From Rhizophlyctis rosea (lineage: Eukaryota; Chytridiomycota; Chytridiomycetes; Rhizophlyctidales; Rhizophlyctidaceae): a DNA stretch of 64,000 nt. The position numbers and the translations under genes were made by a program. Shown here piece by piece: positions 23,621-33,967 of the stretch; the first letter of the stretch is position 1, and each line of letters opens with the position of its first letter. The stretch is taken from assembly GCA_027596075.1 (NCBI GenBank), contig JADGJC010000043.1:1-64000 (forward strand), read 5' to 3'. Below the pieces are notes generated by a model. It did no database searches. It was given only the letters and a program-made list of their open reading frames with translations, and had not been told where the DNA came from.

Positions 23621-23665
23621 GATGAATGGATGGATGGATGGATGGATGGATGGTTGGTTGGATGG
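23621..23665. repeat. ATGG/TGGA microsatellite before repeat copy 3
   Basis: About ten TGGA-type units with TGGT variants at the 3' end. It lies about 30 nt before the mini-tRNA fold of copy 3, mirroring the run beside copy 1. Confidence 0.9.
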
Positions 23666-23691
23666 GCAGATATCTGTCTCTTAGCACTTTC

Positions 23692-23741
23692 GGTTCATTG
23701 GGTTCTATGGCCCATCAACGGGTTCGAGTCCCGTATGAATC
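23692..23741 (+). ncRNA. Mini-tRNA-like fold, copy 3, followed by a T6 run
   Basis: GGTTCAT pairs with ATGAATC (one G-T wobble). Inside are a TGGG/CCCA hairpin and a perfect T-arm ACGGG/CCCGT with loop TTCGAGT. The 3' strand is followed at once by TTTTTT, a typical Pol III stop. An A box is not clear. There is one arm too few for a decoding tRNA. Confidence 0.5.
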
Positions 23742-23989
23742 TTTTTTAGGGCTCGAATGGGAATGTCTTCGCTTCAAACCCGAAGCTTCCTAAGCGAGTT
23801 CTGGGGAGCTTTTTGCTTCCGAATCACAACTCGCGCTGGGCGTTCATTCCTACGGGGGTGAACCGGTCTTCACTTGGCGGTGGGGATTACCGGTGAAAGC
23901 GAGCACAGGTAAACGGTCCCTGGAGTACGGTTCCACACTACCTATCCAATGTCACGCCCCACTTGAGTCCTTCGGGAGGAGAGTGGATG

Positions 23990-24026
23990 GATAGTGCTCG
24001 GTTGGCTAAAGAGCCAAGGCACTATC
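23990..24026. repeat. Strong inverted repeat (hairpin)
   Basis: GATAGTG and CACTATC form the outer stem, and TTGGCT and AGCCAA the inner stem around AAAG. It lies inside repeat copy 3. It has no T-run after it, so it does not look like a simple terminator. Confidence 0.75.
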
Positions 24027-24217
24027 ACCCAAATCCTGCGGGAGGAGGGTCGACTTCAGCAACCAACGCCAACCTGCCCGAGTCCAATCACGGAGGAGGG
24101 CATTCTGTGATCCTCGCAAGAGGGGAGCAGGATTATTCCAGGCGCACATTGGAAGGGGCAAAACCGTTAGCTAGTCTGCCTCTGGCCTCTCTTTGTGCGG
24201 CCTTTCCTTGTATAAAT

Positions 24218-24765
24218 CCCCTTCACCCTTTGTGCAGACTAGTCTTGTATGCCTTACAGATACTCTGCAAATTGTGTAAATTAATTTTCCAGCCAGGGCA
24301 TATCACAACCTCGACGACAACAACCTCGACGACGACAACCTCAACAACCGCAACCTCAACGACCGCAACCTCAACGACCGCAACCTCAACGACCGCACTT
24401 TCAATGAAGACAGCCACTCGACCCCTCCCCAATCGCCAACACACGTCTACTTATCCCTCCTCCTCAAAAACCCCGGATATACAATTTTTTGCGAACACTG
24501 GACTGCTTGTTCTTAGGTCCATTTGTATGTATGGAGCCACCACCACCACGTGGTGAGACGTGGGAGCTTATTTGAGTCTCCAGTCTTCAAAGAGTGGCAC
24601 CCCAAATATTTGTTTGTGGATACTTCAACTGGCTGATATTGATCAGTGAAATATATTCCTCCTTACCCGTGCTACTAGATTATGCCGCCATCGTGCAGGT
24701 GATGTGATAAAATTTACATTGTGGAAAAGTGAAATAATAAAGCAACTCATACACTGGTCTAACAA
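24218..24765. other. Spacer with a minisatellite, no gene supported
   Basis: It contains the 15-bp tandem repeat listed separately and then the 3' flank of the presequence protease gene. A Thr/Ser-rich open frame crosses the repeat, but it comes mainly from the repeat itself. Confidence 0.4.
24305..24394. repeat. 15-bp minisatellite, six units
   Basis: Units such as ACAACCTCGACGACA grade into GCAACCTCAACGACC, the last three being identical. In one plus frame it reads as TSTTT/TSTTA repeats. Confidence 0.85.
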
Positions 24766-27700
24766 TCACTGCGCAAACTCGACCACCTTCCATCCTTCTC
24801 CTAACCCTTCTCTCTCCATCACATCGCCCAAAACCGCCTCTCCTCTTGCTTTTCCAACGAAGTACTTCTTTGCAACTCGTTCAACATCTTCCAACGTAAC
24901 AGCAAACAAGCACTCTCGGCGACTAGAAGACCAACGAATATGAGTTCCGATGGAATGCAATGCTACAAGACGCACACTGATGCAAATACTCACGCCTGCC
25001 GCATCTCATCTGTAATCCCCGTTTCAAATCTTGTCATCCCCTCACTACCAGCACTGATCGGCTTATCAATGCTCTGGAAAACGCTCAGCTTTGCCTCCTC
25101 CAACTCCTGCGAATAATCGTACAAGGCTTCAACAATTATGGCTGACACTATGGCCTAACAGAACACCAACAAAATGAACAAACATACCCTCTTCCCAACC
25201 CGCTCCCTGATCTTCTCCGCCCACTCCTCGCTCCTATTAAACGTATCCAACGTCCTCTTCAACCCTGGTGGATCCCGGTACGAATACAGGGACAAAACGC
25301 CGTCCGCTGCAGAGTATCTCGCTCCACCGCCATACGCTCCACCCTTCTCGCGGATTTCCCGATGGAGGAAGTGGTTGGTTAGGAGAGAGGCTAGGATCTG
25401 TGTTCGAAAGCAAGATGGAGGTTAGACACGTGCATCGTAGATTGTGCAAGGAACATCGAGAAATGTAATGGAAAAGGTGAATGGTGCAGACATACCTGAA
25501 GCGCAGCTCCATCTTCATGCGTGTACGGTACACCTAGAAATGATCGTGCGGCAAAGTTGACGCCGAATGGAAGAGGGAAGAAGGTTTTCTCGGGTTGAGG
25601 TGGTGTCGTCGACTGCGAAATTGGGATTCGTGTCGTTAGAAAATATATTATATTAAGAGTGCATCAGTGTGAAAAGGCAACAAACCTCTGCTGATACTGA
25701 TGACGAGCTGCTCCACCCCAGCCTTCCCACAACACCCTCCAACGCCTTCTCATGTCGCTGTTGCATCTCACTCTCCGATATAACCGCCGCCTTCGTGCTA
25801 GTCGGAGACTTCAGCACAAACTCGGATATTTGCTACATTGGGTGAGGGGGTCCGAATGAGCATTCCGAAGGCCGGAATGTTTGGAAGGGGAAATTCACCT
25901 TCAACTTCTCACTTATCCCCCTCAACTCCTCCTCCCCATCCTCCTTCGCCAACCCATTCATAAAAATAACCTGCTCCAACCCACTCACTCTCTCCTCCTC
26001 CCTCCCAGCCCCCGTCAACCCCCTACTAGCAGCACTCATAGCATACTTATGCCCCATTTGCGCAACCGAATTCGTCCCATCACTCGCACTCCCCAAAATC
26101 ACTGTTCTCAATTTTTCCAAATCGTCCCATTTGGCTTCCTCGATGACTTCTCGTAGGAGCTCGTAAGCTTTGTCGACGTTGGTGTCTAATGCGTTGGTGC
26201 TGAAGTGAAGGGTTTGGGATGTTGTGTGGAGGTTTTGAGGTGAGGATGTGATGGAGGGGGAAGCGGATATGCCGCCGGTGTGGAGACGGATGGCTTCGTC
26301 TAATTCGGCAAGGGGTTTGGATTTGGTGCCGAGGGAAGGGAGAGCCTAAAATATGTGCAAGGGGTCAAGGAATTGTCCATAGTGCAGAAGCACAACTGAA
26401 CTGAATACTTACACTGCAGTACAAAGGAATGTAAGCTTTCAATTCATCAGGCAAGCCTTCGAGGGATTTTGCCAGCGTAACATAAGACACGCCATTCGTT
26501 GCCGTTGCGCGGAACTGAACAGAGGTATCTTTTACATTCCGGTCCTCCACTGGATATTCTTTCCCTCTCTTCAAGATATCCTTCTCCGTCAGGGTCGGTA
26601 GACAGGACAGGTCTAGCACGATGAAAACAGCATAGAATCTTGTAAGCGTCATAAAACGCCACCAGTTCCGTAACGGACACAAACTACAAACCTTCCTTCT
26701 CCTCCTGATTCTTCACCAACTGCAAACCCTGCTCATAAATCACTTTCCGATCCTCCTCCGTCAAAGCATCAACCTTCTTCTTCAGCCTCTCCTGTTCCTT
26801 CTGTGCGAGAATCTGGTTGTAGCTGTTCTCAGGCTCCATCACAAAGGTAAGTCGGTGCTTGTTTTCCAAAAACTGCTTGTGGATCATTTTCTGGAAGTAG
26901 GCGGGATCTTGTTGGAGGTCGGTGCGGAGTCGTGCGATGTACTGCAGAGATGGTTTTCTTCAATATGTGATACCGTAAGAAGAAACGAGAGACCTTTGCA
27001 GCGTCGCTTTTGACCCACCTTAGACATCTCCAATGCATCCAGGGGGTCTCCACCGTGTACCCAATGGCTCATCACACCTTGACCAAGTGTCATCCCAAAG
27101 TTGGCTTTGCGCTATTCCAATGGAGTGAGTTATGGTCGCGAAATTACAATATCATCAGCCCTCTAGGTAACCAACATGTTTCAACCCCAACTCCATCTGA
27201 TGAATAACGCTCTCAACACGGCGCGAATCGAATCCAGTCTCTGCCGCCTGCTGCAACACATTCATGATCTTCTCCTCCACCTGAAACCCAAATACGTCAA
27301 TAGCGAATTCGAGATGAAGGTGCAGCAGCTTTTTCATACCATATCCACATCCTCTGAACGGATGCCTTGGAGACCGAAAGAAACGTTGGTTCTCCTGATG
27401 TAGAATGTTGGTTGGCCATCCTCGGAATGTTTGAATAATCAACAGACTCCCAACCTTGTATGACTATTGTATCCCGTAGTAGCCGCATAATCAGACCCTA
27501 TGTTGCTCTCAATGAGGGCCTTGAACATGGGTGATGCAGCGCCCTCCAACAGGAGCGAGGATAGAACCCGCATGGCAAAAGACTCGTAAACTTCCTGCAA
27601 CACACGTGACATATCGGGTCAGTCGGCAATAATATGTGAGCAAACCTCGGGAACTCACAATATCGCGATTGGTGACAAAGCTGACCGCCATTTTGGTTTG

Positions 27701-29218
27701 CTTTTCGGGGTTGCCCACTTTTAGGCGATTAGCTACAGGCGCGTGCGGCAATAATAAACAATGCTTTCCGTACTTGGATCAGGTGGACAAGTAGCCGTTA
27801 TCCGCTGCGGAGAATCAAAGAACTGAACATCGCCCACAGTTTCCGTCGCAATCGGTTCAAACGACGCAATCTTCTCATTGACAGCCTGCAGATGATCAGC
27901 AAGTGGGAAAGTCCCTTTGCACCAGAATCAGCCCAAACACCAAAATATGTCATGTATTGGTACATCAAAAAGTTTTGACATATACCATATGTGAAGAACC
28001 TAGCATTACTAGGGTGATAGTTCCGTGCATGGAAATCGGTCAACTGCTTATGAGTTAAGTCCGTGATTGCTTCTGGGTCTCCGCCGCTGACGTGGGAATA
28101 GATGGTTTTCGGATACAGGCTTTGTTGGTTACGGTAATAGAATAAAGCACTTTGGTCGGCCTGTGACAACGAATTCAGTAATGCACAAATGAGGGGTGTT
28201 GACATTGCATGCTTACAAGTGCGCCCTTCATCTCGTTGTAAACGACTCCCTTGAAGATTAAGGGGGACTTTGTATCTGAATAGGTACGGTTTAGCAACAT
28301 TGCTTGCAGCCTCGCCTGAGAGGTAGATGTTACCTTACCTTTGGGGTCCTCATGCTCTAACCGCCACCCTTCCTGCCTAACCGTCGTCATGAGTCAGCAT
28401 TGCGCTCCACAAACCAGGAATTCTGTGTCGCTCACTTGAAGTCCAGCTCCCGCAGGCGCGGAGAGAAAGTTGAGTCCATATATACGTCCATAAGATTCTT
28501 GAAGTCCGTCGGATTTTCGGTGGAAAAAGGGTACATGGTGTAGTCATCGCCTGCAAAGACGCATGAGATTTTCAAGGTACTGCTGTCTCATGTCATTGAC
28601 TTTGTACCTGTCAATGCGTTCATGAATGTAGCCATGGTTCTGTTGAGCATTTTGAAGAATGGATCACGAACAGGATATCTTATTGATCCGCAGAGAGTGG
28701 TGTGCTCTAGAATGTGCGGAACTCCGGTGCTGTCATGTACAGCAGTCTGGAAACCAACACTGTTCAATGTTCGATCCGGATCAGTTCCCCGCAGCGACTG
28801 GTCCAGAGAATGATCGACGATCGTACTTGAAAACGTTGTTTGCATCCTGCTTGAAGACGTGTACATAGTCTGCCCCCGTTTTCAGGTGTTTTAGCTGCAC
28901 GGCCGTTAGGTCAAACTCTGGGATATGTCGACTCTGCTTATGTGTAAGGACTCCATACAGGAAGTAAGCAGTTCAAAACTTCATACCCGCTGAACTTCAA
29001 ATCCGTGCACTTGTGTGCCGGGTTCGTACTTTTTGGTTTCTAAGAAATTGAGAGTAAGCGTGCCGGTATGGAAAACCGAGTTGCGGGTTTGTTTACTCAC
29101 CATTCACAACCGACGCAAACCCTCTGGCACTGTTTGCCCACCGCCGCCCTGGTGTCCCATGCCTTTCACACCCTACAAGGGTGCTCCAAGTGCGTCCGCT
29201 TCGCACAGGGAGGACCAT
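24766..29218 (-). CDS. CYM1: Mitochondrial presequence protease (Cym1/PreP, M16C metalloprotease)
   Basis: A matrix zinc metalloprotease that degrades cleaved presequences and other short peptides. The start at 29218 opens an exon (29218-29101) reading [14 protein letters not shown] and then [15 protein letters not shown], an Arg-rich presequence. The next exons read [14 protein letters not shown] and [20 protein letters not shown]. The inverted zinc motif HILEH lies at about 28703-28717 in [16 protein letters not shown]. Further family motifs include [38 protein letters not shown] and [13 protein letters not shown]. The C-terminus ends [17 protein letters not shown] then WKVVEFAQ. The gene has many short introns; not every junction was fixed, so the exact length (roughly 1,000 residues) is approximate. 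The start is 290 bp from the divergent bL27 gene. Confidence 0.93.
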
Positions 29219-29508
29219 GGTCTTGATATACCGTCCGATCTAATTTTGGGACAGCTTGGGAAGTGTGAAGGATGGGAAAGTTCAAAGTTGACTCAACGCG
29301 AAATCGAGAGGACGCGACAGCGGTGGCGATGTTCTGTGGCTTGTATGGGCACTCAGCCACAGTTGTAAACAACCCAAATTTCGCGACTGGGAATTTTCTA
29401 GTCCGTTTCTGCCTGCATTTCACTTGACGAAATTTACAATCTCAGCACGTCCTGCCAATCTACCAACAAAGACATCCCCAGAAGACATCTCACCCCGAAA
29501 CGCGCAAC
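29219..29508. promoter_or_regulatory. Bidirectional promoter region for CYM1 and mitoribosomal bL27
   Basis: 290 bp between two divergent genes for mitochondrial proteins. No TATA box is obvious. A shared promoter is inferred from the spacing only. Confidence 0.4.
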
Positions 29509-30156
29509 ATGTTGTCCTCAATACGCTTCACCGCATCAAATCTACGACGAACGGCATCCACACAACTCCTCGCCGCCGCGTCCTCCCCTCTCCTCTCCAT
29601 CCCCATCCGCACCACACCCACAATCCCCTTCCCCACCACAACCCCAACACACCACCACCAAGTCCGTCACGCCACCAAAAAAGCCGGAGGCTCCAGTAAA
29701 AACGGCCGAACATCACAACCCAAATACCTCGGTATCAAAATCGGCAACAACGCACGCTGCCACCCCTCCGACATCCTCGTCCGCCAACGAGGATTCAAAT
29801 ACCACCCAGGCAAAAACGTCACATGGGGTCGCGACCACACGCTGCACGCCTTGGTTGAAGGAAGAGTCGTCTTTCATTACGACTTTGCGCGGAATAGGAG
29901 AATAGTTAGTGTAGATGACGGGTCGTTAGATAAACCATACTTGCCGACGCAGCCGTATATTAAGGAGAAGATTATCGAGAAGGTAGATGTAGAGAAGTAT
30001 GTTTTCATGTCGGAGGTGGAGAAATTGGATTATATGGAGGGGAAGGTTAAGGAGTTGATCAAGGATGAGAAGGTGCGGGCGGCGGAGAGGCTGAAGGAAC
30101 GAGTAAAGTTGCCGAATACGAGGAAGTTCCATTTGATCGACTTGACCATGTTGTAA
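29509..30156 (+). CDS. Mitochondrial large-subunit ribosomal protein bL27m
   Basis: An intronless 215-codon gene. The N-terminal 50 residues are Arg/Ser/Thr-rich without acidic residues, a typical presequence. The L27 core follows: HATKKAGGSSKNGRTSQPKYLGIK, then RQRGFKYHPGKNVTWGRDHTLHALVEGRVVF, where bacterial L27 reads TRNGRDS and GRDHTLFA. L27 sits near the peptidyl-transferase centre. The roughly 100-residue C-terminal extension is typical of fungal forms (Mrp7 in yeast). Confidence 0.95.
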   Translation: MLSSIRFTASNLRRTASTQLLAAASSPLLSIPIRTTPTIPFPTTTPTHHHQVRHATKKAGGSSKNGRTSQPKYLGIKIGNNARCHPSDILVRQRGFKYHPGKNVTWGRDHTLHALVEGRVVFHYDFARNRRIVSVDDGSLDKPYLPTQPYIKEKIIEKVDVEKYVFMSEVEKLDYMEGKVKELIKDEKVRAAERLKERVKLPNTRKFHLIDLTML

Positions 30157-30670
30157 TGTACATCAATGTGGATTTAACGAGACGCTACAAAGTCTTCTTG
30201 TAAAGTCGCTGCTCGCGCGCATGGGCATTCCTATTTAAGTGGGGATTGCGAAAAGGATGGGTCTTGGCAGGCTGCAATAAGGATGGGCTTCACATACATT
30301 ACTGAAATGGGGTTTGCAAGGTCGAGATCTGATCCGGATGGCATTCCTAGCCTTCGGCCCTTCGCCGACCGCTTTGCAGTCCAAACATCTGACCCTTCAC
30401 CCTTGAAACTCAATCACCTCTCACACTCGAAAACTTCAGCTGCCGATATGCGAAATCATACCAGAGGGTTAGACGATGGCATTTACACGCAGCCTCTACA
30501 TAATAGTTATTCTACTCCTGCCATGACGTCTTATGGCAACACCTCGGAACCTACTACCTAAAAACAAAATTACAAAATTACTATATAAAACTTGGTTCCC
30601 GACCTGTCTAAACGTCCTCCCATTCACCAATAGATGCAGGGTACCTCAAGCCCCCAACACGTGAAAAACT
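30157..30670. other. Convergent intergenic region, no gene seen
   Basis: Shared 3' flanks of bL27m and the MARVEL gene, with an AT-rich stretch near 30560-30600. I see no gene here. Confidence 0.4.
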
Positions 30671-31657
30671 CTAAGCCTGATTCCATGGGTTTTGGGCCGG
30701 TGCACCTGTTTGGGGTGGGGGAGGAGCGATCGGGTTGCCACCAGCAGGGGGTGCAGGGTAGCCAGCTGCAGGAGCCGGGTAGCCAGCTGGAGCGGGGTAA
30801 CCGGCAGGAGCACCAGGGGCAGGGTAGCCCGCGGGGGCGGCGGGGTATGCAGCGGGTTGCGGGTAACCTTCGGGGTAGCCGGCAGCGGCGGTTGTGGCGG
30901 GAGCACCAGACCGGGCGACTATAATTGCATTGCTAACACTGAAGAATGCGGAGGCGATGAAGGCGAAGAGGGCAAAGAAGGCTGGATGAATGGAGAGAAG
31001 TGGGATCAGTCATAGTGATCTCTTATCCTTTATCGCAACTCTTATCCTCCACCACAAAGCTTATGTAGCCTCTTCGACGCGGGTCATTCCGCAAAACCCG
31101 GCTAACTACCCTTGTCACAGGCATGAAGGCCATCCGCATTCAGCGCACCTGGAATCGAATGCAAATCCTCCCAACGAAACTTCCGAATCATTTCTTTGTA
31201 CTAATGTAATAAGCACGATCCTTGCTGCTCGACTCATCCCCTCGTCCCCCACACTTCGCGTCCACGCAAAAAACTCACCAAAAGCAGCAGCAGCTCCCCA
31301 AGCACCACACCGAGTGAACCAAAAGCTACTGCAATTAGCGCTGTCGGTAGCCAAAAGACAAGCCGCAACCAGCCAGAAGAAAGCCCAAAGAGTATCATAA
31401 GCAGCTTCCGAGAACGCGTTCACCCTAGCAGGAACAGCGTCATACTGAGCCTTCAAAGGCGCGACGAAGAAAATGATAATGTCGACGATGGAACCGAGGA
31501 TAGTGGTAATGGCAACGAAAGCGTGGAAGCCACCAAAGATGTATCCGGCACCACTGGAGATTGCTTCGATGAGGGCAAAGATGAGTTGGAGGATGCGGAG
31601 GAAGAGGTGGAGGGAGACGCCGCCGAAGATGGGGCGTTCACGAGGGTTTAGTGCCAT
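30671..31657 (-). CDS. MARVEL-domain four-TM membrane protein (Nce102-like) with PAGYP-rich tail
   Basis: Two exons (31657-31279 and 30981-30671) give 229 residues. Four hydrophobic segments are visible: LHLFLRILQLIFALIEAI, HAFVAITTILGSIVDIIIFF, AYDTLWAFFWLVAACLLA and AFFALFAFIASAFFSVSNAI. The pattern of Trp and Cys residues before the last segment (SFWFTRCGAWGAAAAFAFF) is typical of fungal MARVEL proteins such as Nce102, which organise plasma-membrane domains. The last 75 residues are repeats of GYPAP/PAGYPAP, a disordered Pro/Tyr-rich cytosolic tail like those of other membrane-trafficking proteins. It lies in tandem with an opsin-related gene on the same strand. Confidence 0.8.
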
Positions 31658-32285
31658 GTTTGTTCGTTGGGCGTTTTGTGAGGTTCTATGAAATATGTTC
31701 AGTCTTGCTGCGAAGCTAGTTTGGATTCGTGAAAACAGACGTGCAACAGGGTAAACAGCAGGAGTTGGACTTTTTATTTGTTTTTTGATGAGGCGGAGTG
31801 GCAGTGGACATAAGGAGTCGTGGAAGGCAGCATGAATCATGCGGGACTGCGGTTGGGCGGTGGGGGCGGCGGCAATTGGACCTCCGATCATTCCTAGTGG
31901 CCCCGGTCTGTGGGCCACCTCCAACTTTGTTTGAGCTATTTTTGGATCCGAGGTCATTTGTACACGTAAGCAACACTGTGTCACTATGATTCATGTACAG
32001 GGTCCTTGTTATCAACTGGGCTCCAACCCCCCTCCCATCAGAAACTATCAGACAAAAACCAAATGCCGCACGGACAAGATACAACTGCGTACTCAAATTT
32101 GATGAAGAAGCCACATTAGGCAGTCTCAACAATTATACAATGAACATTGACTACTTGAACCACTTATCAATGCTGTATTAATCAGTAACTTTTAAATTTA
32201 CAACCACAATACGCGATCAACGTTGGCATGGCGAAAAAGCAGTACGCGAATCAATAACTTGTTGAGCCCAAACTTCACGGATTGT
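31658..32285. other. Upstream region of the MARVEL gene, no gene seen
   Basis: It separates two genes on the minus strand and probably holds the MARVEL promoter and the 3' flank of the opsin-related gene. Open frames here are short shadows. Confidence 0.4.
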
Positions 32286-33554
32286 TCAAACTGTCTGAGC
32301 CGGAATTTGGTTCATGTTTTCGTTCGACCGGAGGTTGATTTGTCCGCGGGCGACCCGGTCAACCTTACGCATAGTCCATACCATGAGCATTTGGTAGAAG
32401 CTGTGGATGATCTTATATTTCAGTTTGATGCGAAAACGAACGCAGGAGATGACAGCACTTACACAATGGCGGCCAGATCTGTCCCGGCGTACCAAGCAAT
32501 TTCAGCGGAAAGAGGGATGGTGTTCCCGCCTTCGGCGAAACCCCAGATGATACCGTACATTGTCTACGAATAGTGCAAGAGCGTCAGCAATAGTCCGAGC
32601 ATCACATTCACATACTAAAATCACGCCCTGAAACAAACTCTTATGGTGATATAGCATGAACTTACCCAACCACAAATGAAAACACTCGCCAAAGGTCCAT
32701 ACAACTTTGCATGCACATATCCGCCTTGCACAAGCTGCTGAGCCGCCCTCCTCCCCGTTCCCGCCAACTGATGCACCACGGGAATGAACCACAGCCAGCT
32801 CAGAATGAACCATCCCCATCGATAGTTCATGTTGTCCAATGCTCCAACAAGCCGGCATGTGATGACCGCCATCGAGCAGTAGGTGTAGAATGCAGTGGAG
32901 TAGAAGTCGCAGGTCGCGAGGACTTGGAGTTGGAAGTATGTCAGGGGAGTCACGATGAGGTACATGATGTAGCGGACGCTGTTCATGTGATGTGTTAGAG
33001 ATCAAGAGTTCGTTGAAGATGTGATCGATCAAAAGTGCTGATACCCACTAGAAGAATTCACGGGTGCCTCCTTCATTGTCATTCGGCCCTTGGTTGACCG
33101 TCACTTGACCTTCTGCGGCCTGGGAAGGTGGAATGTAAAAGCGGTCAGATTCCCAATTGTCGTTGTCATCGGGCGATGAAGTGAATGCTCATGTCCGGGT
33201 TTGAGACATATCCACTTACCGACATTGCCCAGTAAGCGGTCGCACAGGTGCCGAGAATGGCAACGGAAAGGTCTGTTAAAGTTTGATGAAGAATTAGCCC
33301 TCCATCAAACTCAAACTGCAAATCTCAATGCCCAGCACAATCAACTCACAACTCTGCAACTTCTGAACCGTCACTGTAGTCACCGCAAAGGCCGCTGCGC
33401 CAGCAATCGCCGTGCAGACGATGAACGCCCCAAACATCGCCCAGTAGATGCCCAGCACATTGTTGGGCGCTTTCTCCTGCGCGTCGGAACGATCAAGCTG
33501 GTAGCGGGCAGTAAGGTGGAGCGCTGAAACGAGGGCGTCCGTGACTGGAGGCAT
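32286..33554 (-). CDS. Opsin-related seven-TM protein lacking the retinal-binding lysine
   Basis: Six exons (33554-33350, 33272-33220, 33119-33049, 32978-32666, 32563-32463, 32400-32286) join in frame to 285 residues with seven hydrophobic segments. Helix C reads VRYIMYLIVTPL (Arg112), matching the microbial-rhodopsin pattern RYADWLFTTPL. Helices F and G read WTMYGIIWGFAEGG and AEIAWYAGTDLAAIVF. The helix-G Asp is kept (Asp243), but the Schiff-base Lys position four residues on is Ile247. The proton acceptor and donor positions of bacteriorhodopsin (D85, D96) are Met115 and Gln126. It should therefore neither bind retinal covalently nor pump protons. Yeast Yro2/Mrh1/Hsp30 are known opsin-like proteins that also lack the lysine. 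A membrane stress or chaperone-like role is inference. Confidence 0.82.
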
Positions 33555-33967
33555 GGTTGATTTTGTTGTTCGGGGTATGTGAGTTATGTGGTGCAAAGAT
33601 AGATGTCGAGAGGAGTATGGAAGCGATGATGATGACAATTGTGATGGGGGAAAAGGTTGTGAGCGCGAAAGTTGCGTGTGAGAACAGCAGGAGGGGTTTA
33701 GCAACTCTGATCATGAGTCCAGGGAAATCAGGGTCCTATGCTATCACACGTCATCGCAAACTTGGCCTCCCCAGCAATCACTCATAGGTGATCGGTGGCA
33801 TGATCACCCTTTTACGTAAGCGGATTCCTGTGCCTTGGGGCAGGAACTTCGCCATCCAAAACTGTTTCCTCCCCTTTTGAATCCCTAAGGAGCTGCTTCG
33901 TCCCACTTCAGGCCCTTCATTCTTTCACACTTACACTCATCACCCAAATCCGCAGCACATATCCTCA
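33555..33967. promoter_or_regulatory. Divergent promoter region, opsin-related gene / IFT54
   Basis: 413 bp between divergent start codons. I cannot point to specific sites. It is assigned by position. Confidence 0.35.

Larger units (their letters stand above)
23692..24217 (+). mobile_element. Divergent member of the structured repeat family, copy 3
   Basis: Primary sequence differs much from copies 1 and 2, but the order of parts is the same. They are a mini-tRNA fold, a stem TCGCTT/AAGCGA, a T5-loop hairpin in GGGGAGCTTTTTGC, a CGC/GCG hairpin, and a hairpin GTTCA/TGAAC whose loop side (CC-TACGGG-GG) resembles copy 2 (CC-TTTCGGG-GG). It ends near a TATAAAT at 24211-24217. A long perfect hairpin at 23990-24026 is specific to this copy. 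Relation to copies 1 and 2 is inferred from architecture and a shared GAGCTTTTTG core. Confidence 0.45.

Noticed and set aside
24305..24394. CRISPR-like array
   Set aside because: The units are 15 bp, contiguous and without spacers, in a eukaryotic context.
23963..24556. 197-codon Thr/Ser-rich open frame
   Set aside because: It starts inside element copy 3 and owes its composition to a 15-bp minisatellite; no conserved sequence on either side.
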